NCBI RefSeq assembly: GCF_039545795.1
Contig: NZ_CP154260.1
Coordinates: 4,035,001 to 4,099,000 of the forward strand
From: Chitinophaga niabensis
Lineage (GTDB): Bacteria > Bacteroidota > Bacteroidia > Chitinophagales > Chitinophagaceae
DNA length: 64,000 bases
Reading direction: 5' to 3'
Positions within the stretch are counted from its first letter, which is position 1. Each line of letters opens with the position of its first letter. Below the pieces are notes generated by a model that was given only the letters and a program-made list of their open reading frames with translations, was not told where the DNA came from and searched no databases. The translations under genes and the position numbers were made by a program. This document shows, one piece after another, positions 9,750 through 20,800 of this stretch.

Positions 9750-12353
9750 CTATTCCATTAATACAGCTTCTTTTAAATAACCGGAGGCGTAGGGAGACTG
9801 CTGGATCTTATTTTTGAATTCTTCCGTTTCAATCACTTTCTCCACGGCTGCGGGATCGCTAAGATCCAGTGTGGAAAATGTTTCAAAGAACCGGGGATCC
9901 GTTTGCAGCAAATGTACCAGCTCCATCGCGACTGCTTCTTCCGGTGGTTTGGGTGCTGTACTTCTGAAGAGTTTACGCCGTTTGAAGAAGGAGCCGATGG
10001 TTTCTACCACGCCAAACAGGCTGCTTTCTGCGGAAGGAGCTTTCTCTAATTTGGATTCATCTGCTACAGGCACCTGTAAAGCATCGTATGCTCTAAGGAT
10101 GCCGTTGCCGTAATACTTTTCCCATTCAGCGAAATCTCTGTTGGCGGATTCATACAAGGCATTGCGTACTGCTTCTACTTTCATCCATTTACGGCCTTCC
10201 TGGTAGTAACCTTTTTGTTCCATCTCTTCCCTGTGATAGGCAATATAGATAGCTGCTGCAGCTGCTACCTGTGGTGTGGCAGAAGAAGTACCACCACCGC
10301 TGCGCAGGAAGGCATGATGTGTGGAAGCCCATGGTGTGTTAGGGGTATAAGCTGCCAGTGCACGGCTCATCCTTGAAGCAGGGCCCCAGGAACCTTGCAT
10401 GTATTGTGTGCCAATAGCACGTTGTTCTGCTTTCAGGAATTTTACATCGTATGGATTATGATCGTACATGGCACCTGTAGCAGCAATCACTCTTTCGAAT
10501 GCAGCAGGGTACATCACACATTTCGGGAGTAAAGCCCCTGTTCCTTTATACCAGCAGTTACTGGCGGCAGATACCAATACGATGCCTGCTTCATATGCTT
10601 TATTCACGGCGCGGGCCATCCTGTTGCTGGGTTTACCGGCCATGGACATGGTGATCACTTCACAACCTTTCTCTATGGCGTAGTCGATGGCTTCACTGAA
10701 ATTCTTGTCGTTCAGGATCACTACGGACTCGGATATACGCATGGGGATCACATCCGCAAAAGGCATACCGCCAATGTATCCTTCGTATTCATCGAAGGTA
10801 TCACTCTTCGTTACCTTTTTACCTGCGAGCAGGGTGATGGTACCTAATCCATGACCATCCTGGCCGGAATCTGCTTTATCGATGGCCTGGGAGGCATCTT
10901 CTTTATTGATGAAGCTGCGCTGGTTCACCAGGTCCAGTTTCTCCGGCAAGCCAATGTGGCCTGCAATGTAGCCGGTATCAAAATGGGCGATGCGTACATG
11001 CGCACCGGGTTTGCTGAGCACTTCTTTTTGTGCTTTGCCCAACTGGGAATGTTCATCATCCAGGTGCCAGCCGATACGGCCGGTGGTATCACCATGGGTA
11101 GGTGGCCATTCTTTGATGAAGTCCGGATTGTTGATATCACCTTCCCTGGTGGCACGTTTATCCTGTGCAGGGCTTACACTGAGTGTGGGTTCTACTGTGG
11201 CATCCACGCCCTGTGCTTTTAAGGCCTGCTGCAGTGCGTGTGCTGCAGTCCAGGCATGTTCATGTGGTGTGTTTAATAATTCTATGGCCAGTGAGTTGCC
11301 TTTCTGCTCCAGTATTTCAATGTCCTTCCCTCCAACTAATTTATCACTCAATGGTGTAGTTGTTTCAATGAGGAGTTGTGCATTCCTTTTCACTTTCACA
11401 TCATCCCATTGTTCTTCGGCTGTTAGGGAGCGGGATACTTTTGAAGGGCTGAGATCGGGATCCCGTGTGCCTGTTACCTTATCCGCATCCGGTATCTCTA
11501 TAAGAAAGGGGAAAGATCTATCGAAGGAAGGAATGATGCCGCCGTATTGAAAGAAGTTAGGGCGGGGGAAATAATATCGTTCCCTTATTTCATCGATCAG
11601 TGTTTCAGCGGTGGCTTTTTTGAATTTGGGATTTTTGAACAGATCTATAAAGGATTCCGTGAATACGCCATTCGCGTCTCCATCGAAAGTAGTTTGATCA
11701 TCCTGGCAGGCAGCGAGTAATTTTACGGATGCTTTCACACCTTCTACCTGTGCTTTATTTTTATACTTCTTCTGTAAAGGTTGGTAGACGGTTTTCCCGA
11801 AACGCTGTGTTACCTGTTGTTCCACACTCAAAGGTAATTTGCGGGAACGTAATCCGCGGGAAGCGCTGGCTCTGTCCAAACCATCTGCGAGTAAGTCGCT
11901 CAGGTCTGAACCATCGGGCAAAGCTTTTGCCATGGTGCCGGAATGGCAGCTATCACTGACGATGATGATCCTGGTTCCTTCCTTAAATTGACTGAAGGCT
12001 TCGAACAATTCATCATCGAGTAATTCACGGTTATATAAACACCAGGTCTGGTCATTTTTTTCATCTGCAAAATCATTGCCTTTTTCGTTGGGGATCTGGC
12101 TGCCGTGGCCTGCGTAGGTTAGCAGGAAAATATCTCCCGGTTTAAGTTTGGCGGCATAACCGTTTAATGTATCCAGCACTGCTTTATCTGTTGCGGATTT
12201 GTTGTGCAGGGATTTAGTTTCGTAGCCGAGTTTCTTTGCGTAAGATTCCCAGAAAACGGCATCGTTCACTGCGGCGTTCAGATCTGGCACACCGGGGTAA
12301 TTGGCGGGGTCGATATTGTTCAGGCCAATGTGCAATGAATAACCTTTTGACAT
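9750..12353 (-). CDS. Metacaspase-subtilisin fusion protease
   Basis: 867 residues with two protease domains. Residues 1-285: caspase family (C14), with the catalytic dyad His83 in TYAGHGSQ and Cys136 in SDSCHSG. Residues about 450-780: subtilase (S8), with Asp459 in HFDTGY, His501 in DGHGLG, the oxyanion Asn599 in SAASN and Ser690 in GGGTSSATP. All catalytic residues are present. The linker 300-440 and the tail 790-867 are unassigned. No signal peptide, so it is probably cytosolic. It lies 20 bases behind the metacaspase-lipase gene in one operon. A protease cascade in which one domain activates the other is inference. Similar metacaspase fusions occur in bacterial conflict systems. Confidence 0.92.
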   Translation of the reverse strand: MSKGYSLHIGLNNIDPANYPGVPDLNAAVNDAVFWESYAKKLGYETKSLHNKSATDKAVLDTLNGYAAKLKPGDIFLLTYAGHGSQIPNEKGNDFADEKNDQTWCLYNRELLDDELFEAFSQFKEGTRIIIVSDSCHSGTMAKALPDGSDLSDLLADGLDRASASRGLRSRKLPLSVEQQVTQRFGKTVYQPLQKKYKNKAQVEGVKASVKLLAACQDDQTTFDGDANGVFTESFIDLFKNPKFKKATAETLIDEIRERYYFPRPNFFQYGGIIPSFDRSFPFLIEIPDADKVTGTRDPDLSPSKVSRSLTAEEQWDDVKVKRNAQLLIETTTPLSDKLVGGKDIEILEQKGNSLAIELLNTPHEHAWTAAHALQQALKAQGVDATVEPTLSVSPAQDKRATREGDINNPDFIKEWPPTHGDTTGRIGWHLDDEHSQLGKAQKEVLSKPGAHVRIAHFDTGYIAGHIGLPEKLDLVNQRSFINKEDASQAIDKADSGQDGHGLGTITLLAGKKVTKSDTFDEYEGYIGGMPFADVIPMRISESVVILNDKNFSEAIDYAIEKGCEVITMSMAGKPSNRMARAVNKAYEAGIVLVSAASNCWYKGTGALLPKCVMYPAAFERVIAATGAMYDHNPYDVKFLKAEQRAIGTQYMQGSWGPASRMSRALAAYTPNTPWASTHHAFLRSGGGTSSATPQVAAAAAIYIAYHREEMEQKGYYQEGRKWMKVEAVRNALYESANRDFAEWEKYYGNGILRAYDALQVPVADESKLEKAPSAESSLFGVVETIGSFFKRRKLFRSTAPKPPEEAVAMELVHLLQTDPRFFETFSTLDLSDPAAVEKVIETEEFKNKIQQSPYASGYLKEAVLME

Positions 12354-12373
12354 GTTTTTGAGGTTTTAAGATG

Positions 12374-15300
12374 TTAGATCAGTTTCAATAATTTAGTGAG
12401 GCTCTCTCCTTCGCGGAAATATGTAAGGTGATTACTGGCTACTATCTGTACCTGCGCTATTGCATCCAGCTGATGAATGGCCTGCATGCTTTTCAGGGTA
12501 ACGGCCATGTCGTTCGGCTCTTTTTCATACAGGGCAAAAGACAGGCCGGGATACAGCAGTTTGTCTTTGAGTGAAGCAGCTATTTTTTTCAGGAAGAAAT
12601 CATCGCCGTTGTAATCCTTTAACAGATCGGTGTTACCGCCGATGATATGATACTGCACTTTATCTGCCATATTAGAGAGGGATAGTTTCTGCAACAGATC
12701 AGAGCCAGGGCTTAATTCCTGCAAAGTTGTTCCCGGGTGTAATTTTAAATGTTTCAGGAGATAGGACAAACCGGTAATCGCATATTTAATGGGGCCTGTT
12801 ACATTCAATGCCTGTGTGAGCAGGCCGAATGCAGATACACCCAGCTTGGCCATTTCAGATCCTCCACAGGGAGAACCCACGAGTATCAATCGTTTTACAT
12901 AGTTTACGTCTGGCACTTGTTCTATCAGCCAGCGGGAAACCAGGCCTCCCATAGAATGGGCTACAATGCAGAGTTCCGGCATTTTTCCTGCTCCTCCGAA
13001 ACCGGCAGCGCGTAATGCTTTATCCAGTTTGCCGGCTGTGTCAGATACCGCAGTAGACAGATTTTCATAATCATAAGTGAGAATGAAATCCAATCCCGCT
13101 GCATGTTCCTTGAACACTTCCACCATGTACTTTGTATCGCCTATGATGCCATGTATGAGCAATACCGCTTTGCCACCGTTGGCTAGTTTATCCATGTTCT
13201 TTTGCTCCACCCACTGGTTGTTCTCCAGGGCATACAATACAAGTTTGTTCACCTCCTTAGGACGGAAGATCTTTTTGAAGAATAACTTAACAGAAGAACC
13301 GAGGCTGCGGGTGTTTACCGCATCTGGTCTTAGTTGTCCGGGAGATTCCGGCGGCAACTGTTCTATAAAGATATTGCCTTTGTCGTCTGCATAACCCAGC
13401 GGGATATACATCTGCAGGTTGCTATCGTAACCGTAGGGGATGATTATTTCTTCAAGCTTTTCATCTCCCAAAGAACGGGTAGCTGTACGGGGTTTATTAG
13501 GACGGATGATCAATGGTTTACCTTCCCGGATCTCTAATTTTTCTTCTGAAATTAGTTCCAGTGCCTGAATATGTGCAAAAGGGGTATCCGTTAAAGCTTC
13601 TCCCCAGATATTGGCAGATGGCTTAAAGCCCGGTGCTACAGCGGCACTGCGGGTTTTCACTTCTTCAAATGCCTGCTGCTGATCTTCTGCGGTAAGGGCA
13701 AAAGCTTTTGCAGATAGCCCATCAGGGGTTTCCACGGTGAAACCGGCAAAGTCAACTTTAGCACCTGGCTTCAGGGTTTGCTCCTTTTGTTCACCTACAC
13801 ATTTGATATCAAAAGTGAAAACGGACCACCTGGGTTGTTCTACTGTTTTTCCGGCTCTGGTCCGGGTTACATCAATAGCACGGGTACCTCCGGTGGGATC
13901 ATCCAGTTCGAGTATTTCCTGTTTGTATTGATCCAGGTTCATTTTGGTATCAGACACTACGATCTTCAACAGATCGGTGGCTTCATTGATATTGTACAGG
14001 CTGTACTTTTTATCCAGGATCACTGGTAGTGTAACAAATGTTTCTGCTCCTATCGCATAAGATAAAAAGATGCCATTACCACCTTCCAGCTGATTGTTAT
14101 CATCCCGGATAAGATCTCCATTAATACCATAAGTGCTATCCAGGTATAATGCTTTGATATAACAGGAAGTAAATTTGGCTTGGGGGCTGATCGAGATCTT
14201 CAGGCGGAATGCTGGAGAGATACCATTCCTGTAATGCAGTGTTACGCCTTCTGCCTGTGGTTTCAGTGCCTCCTTAACGGCATCCACATCCTCCACGCCT
14301 TCAATGATCTGCCACTCAAAAATGAAATCATCTTTTGTGAATGCAGGATCTATATTTTTGAGTTCAACAGCATTCAGCCAGTTACCTACTTTGTTCACGT
14401 TCTCTAAAAATTCAGCAGGATCATTCTCTCTTTTAAACAAGGGTGTGGTACCATTGATCGCAAACAAGGCATACTGCCCATCTTCCAGGGTTTGAATAAT
14501 GTATTGGGCACCGGGGGCATTCTCTTCAAACAACAACGAGAAATAAGGATGATGATAAGCATCTTTCAGAGGTTGGGGATCCTTCACTTTCACCGCCACT
14601 TTCATAAAAGGCTCCGGAACTTTCAGCACAATCGCTTTGGCGGTTTCTGTATCCGTATCAAAAGCGCCCATACCTGTTGGATCTAATATGGAATGAACAG
14701 GGAATACTTCCTTCAGCGCTACATCTGCTGTAAGTTTTCCATCCGTTACCCGCACCATGGTGCCGGGAGTTAAACTGTGCATAGTGCCGCCGAACATCTT
14801 CCAGTTCTTCCCTCCTCTTACTTCAAAAGTGGGTTTATAAGGAATGATGGAAGAAGACAGGAATTGCTGGTCCAGATCATTATCATCCTGCGAAAATGCC
14901 ACAGGGCTTTGTTTATCTGCCCTGTTGCCTATAGTAATCGCCAGGCTTTGCATGAGATTGCGGTAACTTTTAGCTGTTCCCCCGGCCCTTAATGCTTCCA
15001 GCAATTTTACAGTAAACAGGCCGCCGCCCATTGTTTCCTGCGCTTTTTCATCGTCCCGGCAGGAGGCCAGGTGTACGTAACGGGGAATCTTTATCTCCGC
15101 ATTGCCATCCTTCAATGTATAAAAAGCACCATCGCCATAACCGATGTAGGATTCAAAAGGTATTTTATTCCGGCTGGAAGGAATGAAGCGGAATTTCACT
15201 TCGTTCTCTGCTTTCATCATGGAACGGGTGTTGTTGCCGGAATGGCAGCAATCCATGATCACCAGGTTATGTGATTCTTTTTTATCGAAAGCCTGCCAGA

Positions 15301-15751
15301 TGAGGTAGGCCAATTCTTTATCTATGATGTCCCGGGCATCGGGCACTGCGGGATCACGACTGTCCACACACACGATGGTTTCGTTCTGCTGATCCGGTTT
15401 AGAAAAATGAAACACGGCAGGAGCATCTATCTGTGAGCCATGGCCGCTATAATAAAAGAGGCAGATATCGCCTTTTTTTGCGTCTTTAAAATGCAGGAAA
15501 GCCTCTTTGGTGATGTTGGCGAAGGTGGGTGGCTTATAATCCAATTGCGTGGGATATTCTGCCAGCCGTGTTTTATCCGCATCATTTGGTGCAAGGAAAT
15601 ATTGCGGTTTATACACCACTTCTTTCTGTTGTGCTATCTGTTCCCGCAATAGGAGGTCGAGGTCCAGCACATCGGCAATACAGCCGCTGAGCTGCCCTTC
15701 GGGGTATGCATTTATACCAACGAACGTGGCATACAATGTGCACTGTTGCAT
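12374..15751 (-). CDS. Metacaspase fused to an alpha/beta-hydrolase (lipase-like) domain
   Basis: 1125 residues. Residues 1-290: caspase family (C14), His104 in YYSGHGSQ and Cys169 in MDCCHSG. Residues about 300-850 are beta-rich and unassigned. Residues about 870-1110 form an alpha/beta hydrolase of the PGAP1/lipase type: LLIHGIIGDT at the oxyanion region, nucleophile elbow AHSMGG (Ser933) and LVGSPCGGS after it. No signal peptide or membrane helix. It is the first gene of the minus-strand operon and diverges from the CHAT gene across a 231-base gap containing an inverted repeat. A protease plus lipase in one chain suggests a membrane-damaging or self-activated effector; this is inferred, not shown. 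Confidence 0.9.
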   Translation of the reverse strand: MQQCTLYATFVGINAYPEGQLSGCIADVLDLDLLLREQIAQQKEVVYKPQYFLAPNDADKTRLAEYPTQLDYKPPTFANITKEAFLHFKDAKKGDICLFYYSGHGSQIDAPAVFHFSKPDQQNETIVCVDSRDPAVPDARDIIDKELAYLIWQAFDKKESHNLVIMDCCHSGNNTRSMMKAENEVKFRFIPSSRNKIPFESYIGYGDGAFYTLKDGNAEIKIPRYVHLASCRDDEKAQETMGGGLFTVKLLEALRAGGTAKSYRNLMQSLAITIGNRADKQSPVAFSQDDNDLDQQFLSSSIIPYKPTFEVRGGKNWKMFGGTMHSLTPGTMVRVTDGKLTADVALKEVFPVHSILDPTGMGAFDTDTETAKAIVLKVPEPFMKVAVKVKDPQPLKDAYHHPYFSLLFEENAPGAQYIIQTLEDGQYALFAINGTTPLFKRENDPAEFLENVNKVGNWLNAVELKNIDPAFTKDDFIFEWQIIEGVEDVDAVKEALKPQAEGVTLHYRNGISPAFRLKISISPQAKFTSCYIKALYLDSTYGINGDLIRDDNNQLEGGNGIFLSYAIGAETFVTLPVILDKKYSLYNINEATDLLKIVVSDTKMNLDQYKQEILELDDPTGGTRAIDVTRTRAGKTVEQPRWSVFTFDIKCVGEQKEQTLKPGAKVDFAGFTVETPDGLSAKAFALTAEDQQQAFEEVKTRSAAVAPGFKPSANIWGEALTDTPFAHIQALELISEEKLEIREGKPLIIRPNKPRTATRSLGDEKLEEIIIPYGYDSNLQMYIPLGYADDKGNIFIEQLPPESPGQLRPDAVNTRSLGSSVKLFFKKIFRPKEVNKLVLYALENNQWVEQKNMDKLANGGKAVLLIHGIIGDTKYMVEVFKEHAAGLDFILTYDYENLSTAVSDTAGKLDKALRAAGFGGAGKMPELCIVAHSMGGLVSRWLIEQVPDVNYVKRLILVGSPCGGSEMAKLGVSAFGLLTQALNVTGPIKYAITGLSYLLKHLKLHPGTTLQELSPGSDLLQKLSLSNMADKVQYHIIGGNTDLLKDYNGDDFFLKKIAASLKDKLLYPGLSFALYEKEPNDMAVTLKSMQAIHQLDAIAQVQIVASNHLTYFREGESLTKLLKLI

Positions 15752-15982
15752 ATTACTATATTTTGTATTGCGAAATTTCCGGGGTTTGAAGTTTTTGGGA
15801 CTACAATTTAAACTTACAGCTTTATTGAGGCTTCTACAAATAAAGTTACAATTTCTTTTAAAAATCGTAACTTACATATAGCAATTAATTGTTTACTCCA
15901 AAGAACCCCAATATGATCTTGCAGCAGGCTGGCACTATTCCAGTGGAGTGACAATTATTTTTATTACCCCAAGCTATTTGTC
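15752..15982. promoter_or_regulatory. Divergent intergenic region with operator-like inverted repeat
   Basis: 231 bases separate the oppositely transcribed metacaspase-lipase and CHAT genes. At 15845-15871, GTTACAATTT and AAATCGTAAC form an inverted repeat with one mismatch over 10-bp arms and a 7-base spacer, near the middle of the gap. Its position would allow one regulator to control both operons. I could not assign a -33/-7 pair with confidence. No regulator gene lies in the cluster itself. Confidence 0.5.
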
Positions 15983-17830
15983 ATGAAAACGATTATTATT
16001 TCCTTCGCCAACAGTTCGGAGCAGCCACTGAAATCCATTACGGAGGAAGATGCAGGTATTCACACCATTCTTAATGAAAACAACCGTGGAAACTTTAATA
16101 TTCACCGGGAATCTTATGCTACGATAGATAATATCAACAGTGCATTCAGTGTACATGGCAGCAATATCGGCATCTTTCATTATGCCGGACATGCAGATCA
16201 GCAATCCCTCCTCTTTAATGACCAGGCAGCGAATGGCAAAGGCATTGCCTTTCAGTTACAACCCAGTATTGGCAGCGGTGCTTTAAAACTGGTGATATTA
16301 AATGGCTGTTCTACCGCCGCACAGGTAAACCAACTCCTGGAACTGGGCGTACCCGCCGTAATAGCTACCAGCGCTTCCATTAATGATATCACCGCCAAAA
16401 TATTTGGAATAGAACTTTTCCGGAACCTCTGTCAGAAAAGAATGACTACGCGTTATGCATTTACAGCCGCATTGGCCAGTGCGCAAACAGCTGCCACTAA
16501 TGTTTCCCTGGGGCTGGGCGAACACATGGACCGGGCCCTGAATATCCCCGGCGAAAAACCCCGCGAACCTTTCTGGGGATTATTCTATAAAAAAGCAGAG
16601 GCCGTAGACTCCTCTCCCATTCCGGCAGAAACTACACAAACAGAAGTTGCATACGAACCCAATCTTCAACTTACCCAAACCATTTTCACGGCTTTGGTAT
16701 TAGATGGCAATGTTCCTGCCCAACAGCTGGATGAAAGGAAGAAACAGGAGATCATTGAAGACAATGTTTTTCAGAAAACGATCATGGATGTATTCCCCCA
16801 TCCTATTGCTATACAGCTCAAAACCCTGTTCGCGGCAGAATATGGTGCGGATGCTCTGAAAAAACCGGGTATTAAAAGGCTGGAACAGATAGCCAGGGTA
16901 TTCCATATCACTACGGAGTTTATGGGCATCATCATGATCTCCCAACTCTGGGAACTGAAGATCACCAAACAGGTAACGGCGCTGCCGGACGAGATCTCCG
17001 ACCTGATGGAAAAATATTTTAAACTCACTATTCATGAACGGGCAGTATATAATTACAGTACCCTGATCAAAGCCATCCGAAAATACATAGACACGCAGGC
17101 AAATGTAAATTACTTCGTAACAGAACTGGAAACATTACGGGAAGAAGATCCTGCGAACAAACCATTCGGAGATGCCTGCGAATATCTTTCCTACATCCGC
17201 AATGCTACTTATTTTTCCATTTCCAATCCCAACGATCCTCCTATGATCCAGGAATCGGAAATACCACAGCTTTGCCTTACTGCAGAAGAGATGTTATCCG
17301 TTTTCTTTGAGAAGCTGGGTTTCCTGCACCGCTATACACTCACCAGCATTCAGAACATCCGCATCAATAAATTCAGGCATGATACCAGTACGGAATTCGA
17401 TCACCAGGTAGTAAAGCTGATGAACTCCAATGCAAGCCATGAAGTGAACTATTACCTGCTGGCTAAACATCTCGACAATAGCGGCGTGATCCTCACCAAG
17501 CAAAGCCTGAATGTTTTCAATGTAGAAAGGAGGCAATACAAAGGAGACGAACTGGCCTTCCTCAATCTCTCTCCCTTAGTAGTAGACATCAACTCTTTCG
17601 AAAGCCGCTCAGACAGGTCCAACCTTGTGTTCTACGGTAACTTCAGCGGTGATGTATATGTTTTCAGGAACGTGAGCAAACCGGATGATGAACTGAACCG
17701 TGTGGAAATAAATATCCACCGGAAATTCGGGAGAACGGAGCAGCAGGAACAGGGCAGATATGAAGCCGTCTGCAAACAACTGAATGCCTTCAAGGAATTT
17801 GCATTACATGAAATAATCGTGCATCCATAA
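15983..17830 (+). CDS. CHAT-domain protease with C-terminal helical region
   Basis: 615 residues. Residues 1-200 form a CHAT (caspase HetF-associated with TPRs) domain: IGIFHYAGHADQ carries His70 and LVILNGCSTA carries Cys109, followed by the usual GVPAVIATSASI segment and an FWGLFYK end. Residues 220-615 contain no repeat or motif I recognise; they include a helical part (LKTLFAAEYGADALKK) and could be an adaptor or effector-associated region. The stop overlaps the ATG of the nSTAND gene by one base (TAATG), so the two are translationally coupled. In known systems a CHAT protease is activated by a STAND sensor; that relation is inferred here. Confidence 0.88.
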   Translation: MKTIIISFANSSEQPLKSITEEDAGIHTILNENNRGNFNIHRESYATIDNINSAFSVHGSNIGIFHYAGHADQQSLLFNDQAANGKGIAFQLQPSIGSGALKLVILNGCSTAAQVNQLLELGVPAVIATSASINDITAKIFGIELFRNLCQKRMTTRYAFTAALASAQTAATNVSLGLGEHMDRALNIPGEKPREPFWGLFYKKAEAVDSSPIPAETTQTEVAYEPNLQLTQTIFTALVLDGNVPAQQLDERKKQEIIEDNVFQKTIMDVFPHPIAIQLKTLFAAEYGADALKKPGIKRLEQIARVFHITTEFMGIIMISQLWELKITKQVTALPDEISDLMEKYFKLTIHERAVYNYSTLIKAIRKYIDTQANVNYFVTELETLREEDPANKPFGDACEYLSYIRNATYFSISNPNDPPMIQESEIPQLCLTAEEMLSVFFEKLGFLHRYTLTSIQNIRINKFRHDTSTEFDHQVVKLMNSNASHEVNYYLLAKHLDNSGVILTKQSLNVFNVERRQYKGDELAFLNLSPLVVDINSFESRSDRSNLVFYGNFSGDVYVFRNVSKPDDELNRVEINIHRKFGRTEQQEQGRYEAVCKQLNAFKEFALHEIIVHP

Positions 17831-20800
17831 TGGAAAAGTTCATCAACAGCCCCTTTAAATTCCTCGATCCATATGGCCGGAACGATGCTGAAATTTTCTT
17901 CGGCAGGGAGGAAGAGATCAAACAGTTATATCAGCACATTCATAAGAACAGGTTAGTACTTGTTTACGGCACCAGCGGTACAGGCAAAACCAGTATTGTG
18001 CAATGTGGCCTGATGAACCGGATGGATGATACGGACTGGACACCTTTTTTTGTCCGCCGCGGGGAAAACATCAACGACTCTCTCTGGAAAACAATTGAAC
18101 AGGCCGTTACGGTGCAGGAACCGGAAGTAAATGTTTCCAATGCGCTGCAAGGGAGAACAAATGTGAACACCATCCGGCCACAGGCAGCCACTTCCGGCTT
18201 TCGCGAAAAGATCTATGCTACCCTCAAAGAGATCAATCTCCGGTACCTGAGACCGGTATATCTCATCTTCGATCAGTTTGAAGAGCTGCTGATCATGGGT
18301 ACTGAAAGAGAGAAAGCTACTTTCATCAGTATTGTAGACAGGATACTCTCTTCTTCCGAGCTGCAGTTCTGCAACCTGCTGTTTATTATGCGGGAAGAAT
18401 TCTTTGCAGGGCTGAGTGAATTCGAAAAAGAGATCCCCGACTTCTGCGACCGGCGTTTACGCATTGAGCCCATGAACCCCAAAAATGTGGAAGATGTGAT
18501 CATGCGCTCCTGTAAGAAATTCAATATCACACTGGAACAGGGCAATGAAAATGCGAAACAGATCATCAGTGTACTCACGGAAAAGAACACGGTATCTCTC
18601 CCCTATCTGCAGATCTACCTGGATCAGTTATGGCGTACGGTTTACCTGAATACGGGGTTCAAAGTAGTATCGGTAGGGAATGAATACCCGGAGATCAATA
18701 TCAATAGCGATATCATTAAGAATTTCGGGCGGATGAATGATGTGCTGAACCGTTTCATTAAAGAACGGATCACGGTGATACAGGATGTACTGCAAACGGA
18801 ATTTCCGGATATTCCGTCAGACTTTGCAAGCAATGCGCTGGATGGATTTGTAACACCGGAAGGCACCAAACGGCCGCTGGCTTACCTGCGCATCAATAAT
18901 GGCATCTGGTTCACAGGGCAGGTAGCCCCCTATCTGCAAAACCGCTCCGGGCAACTGATGATCCGCTGCCTGGCTGAATTAGAAAAGAACAAGATCCTCC
19001 GTACAGATGGCCAAACGTATGAACTGGCGCATGACGTACTGGCTGGACTCATAGATAACAGAAGAACAGAAGACCAGCGGAAGGCGGGTTTTACAGATCA
19101 GCAGATCCGCAGCCGCTTTAATGGTTTCAAAGAATCAACCAGTGAATACCTTACCCGGAAAGAACTGGAATCTTACCGGCCCTATATAGAACAACTGAAC
19201 CTTTCGAAGGAGATCCTGGACTTCTACAACGTGAGCCTTGCCACACGCGAAAAAGAAGAGCAGGACCGGATGGATAGGGAACGAAAGGACGCATTGGAAA
19301 CAGCTGCGCGGGAAAAGAAACTCTTCGAACTGAGGGAACGGCAGAAGAAAATGAGGTGGGGATGGGTAGTAGGTGGTTTCCTGCTGATCTCTTCCACGGC
19401 ACTTTATTTTTACTCAGAAAGCCTGAAAAAGGAATTTAACAGGAATGAGAGCCTGGTATTTATGGGTTATGAAATGAAGAACCTACAGCCGCTGGAAGCC
19501 ATGAACCTCTTTGATCCGATCAAGGAAAAAGTATTCGGAGCTGACACTATGAAGGTGAACGACAAATTGCTGGAATACATGCAAACGGAGAGCATACAAA
19601 GTTTGTTCAGCGAGTTCAATGATACATTACAAAATCCCATCCTGAACCTGAACCATATTGATATGTCTGTAGACGGTAGGTTTCTGGTGATGGTGAACGA
19701 TGGGGAGGAAAGCGGGAAGAAAAAGCACAGCTATGTTGTGCTGGATGATAAAGGTATACCGATAGATACATTCCGGAATGTTACTTACGCTTATTTTACC
19801 AATAAGAAAGATATACTCCTGTTATGCTTAAACTACAATGATGATCCCGATAAGGTGGGACCACTAGTCAAGGGTCGAAATAAACAGTCCCGTTATTCTG
19901 TGGAAGAACAGTTCCCCCAGGAGTTTATTCTATATGATTGCAGGTTGCAACAGAGGAACTATATCCAACTCATGCCGAAATGTTTTCTTCATGAGGCAGA
20001 AGATGTTGTAACCGGTGGTAATTATACCGCTTTTGATTCTTACCGGGTAAGGTTTACTGCCGGCGGCAATCTGATCATTCCATTTATTAAAATGGGTGAT
20101 GACGGAAATTTTACAGATAAAGTGCTGATACTTTCAGAAAAAAAAGAGCTGGCTGTACTGCCTTCTCAATATACGATCACTTCTGCCCCCGATTTTAAAA
20201 AGTTCATTACACTGTATAGTTCACCTGCTTATATCAATTACCTGGACCTCTATGATGAAAAAGGACAGTTACTGAAAAGAACGGAAGGGGCAACTTTTGC
20301 TGATTTCACGGAAGATGGGGATATGATCTGGGGAGCAGAACACTTTCTTTGTGTGCTGCAAGGGCAGCAGGAACGCAGGTTTGAAAGCAATAATTATTAC
20401 AGCTATGCATACGGAAGCTCTGCTAAAAAGAGGCTGTTAGCCAAAACGAGCCAGGGAACAGAACTGATCAATATGGAAAATAACGGACGGCAGCAATTTA
20501 ATACCGAATCCCTCCTGGCTACCAACTTTGATAAAAATGCATTTATCACTATCAGGCGTGATGGCTGGACGGAGCTGCATCATTTTGGTGAAAACATCCC
20601 CTGGTGGCAGCCGGAGTGGATCGCATACCGTCAAACTTATACAGATACTTTATGGCGGAGGGACCTTGATGGGAAACTGGTTGCAGGGCCGTTCTTTCAT
20701 AAGGATGGGATTGAAACCATCCAGTATAACAAAGCAGCGGATGAACTGCTGGTCCTCACTAAGAAAAACAAACTGCTGGTATTGAATAAAGACCTGCGTA

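Noticed and set aside
10990..11550. A 186-residue plus-strand frame inside the metacaspase-subtilisin gene
   Set aside because: The minus strand encodes conserved catalytic motifs across this stretch; the plus frame has no recognisable content.
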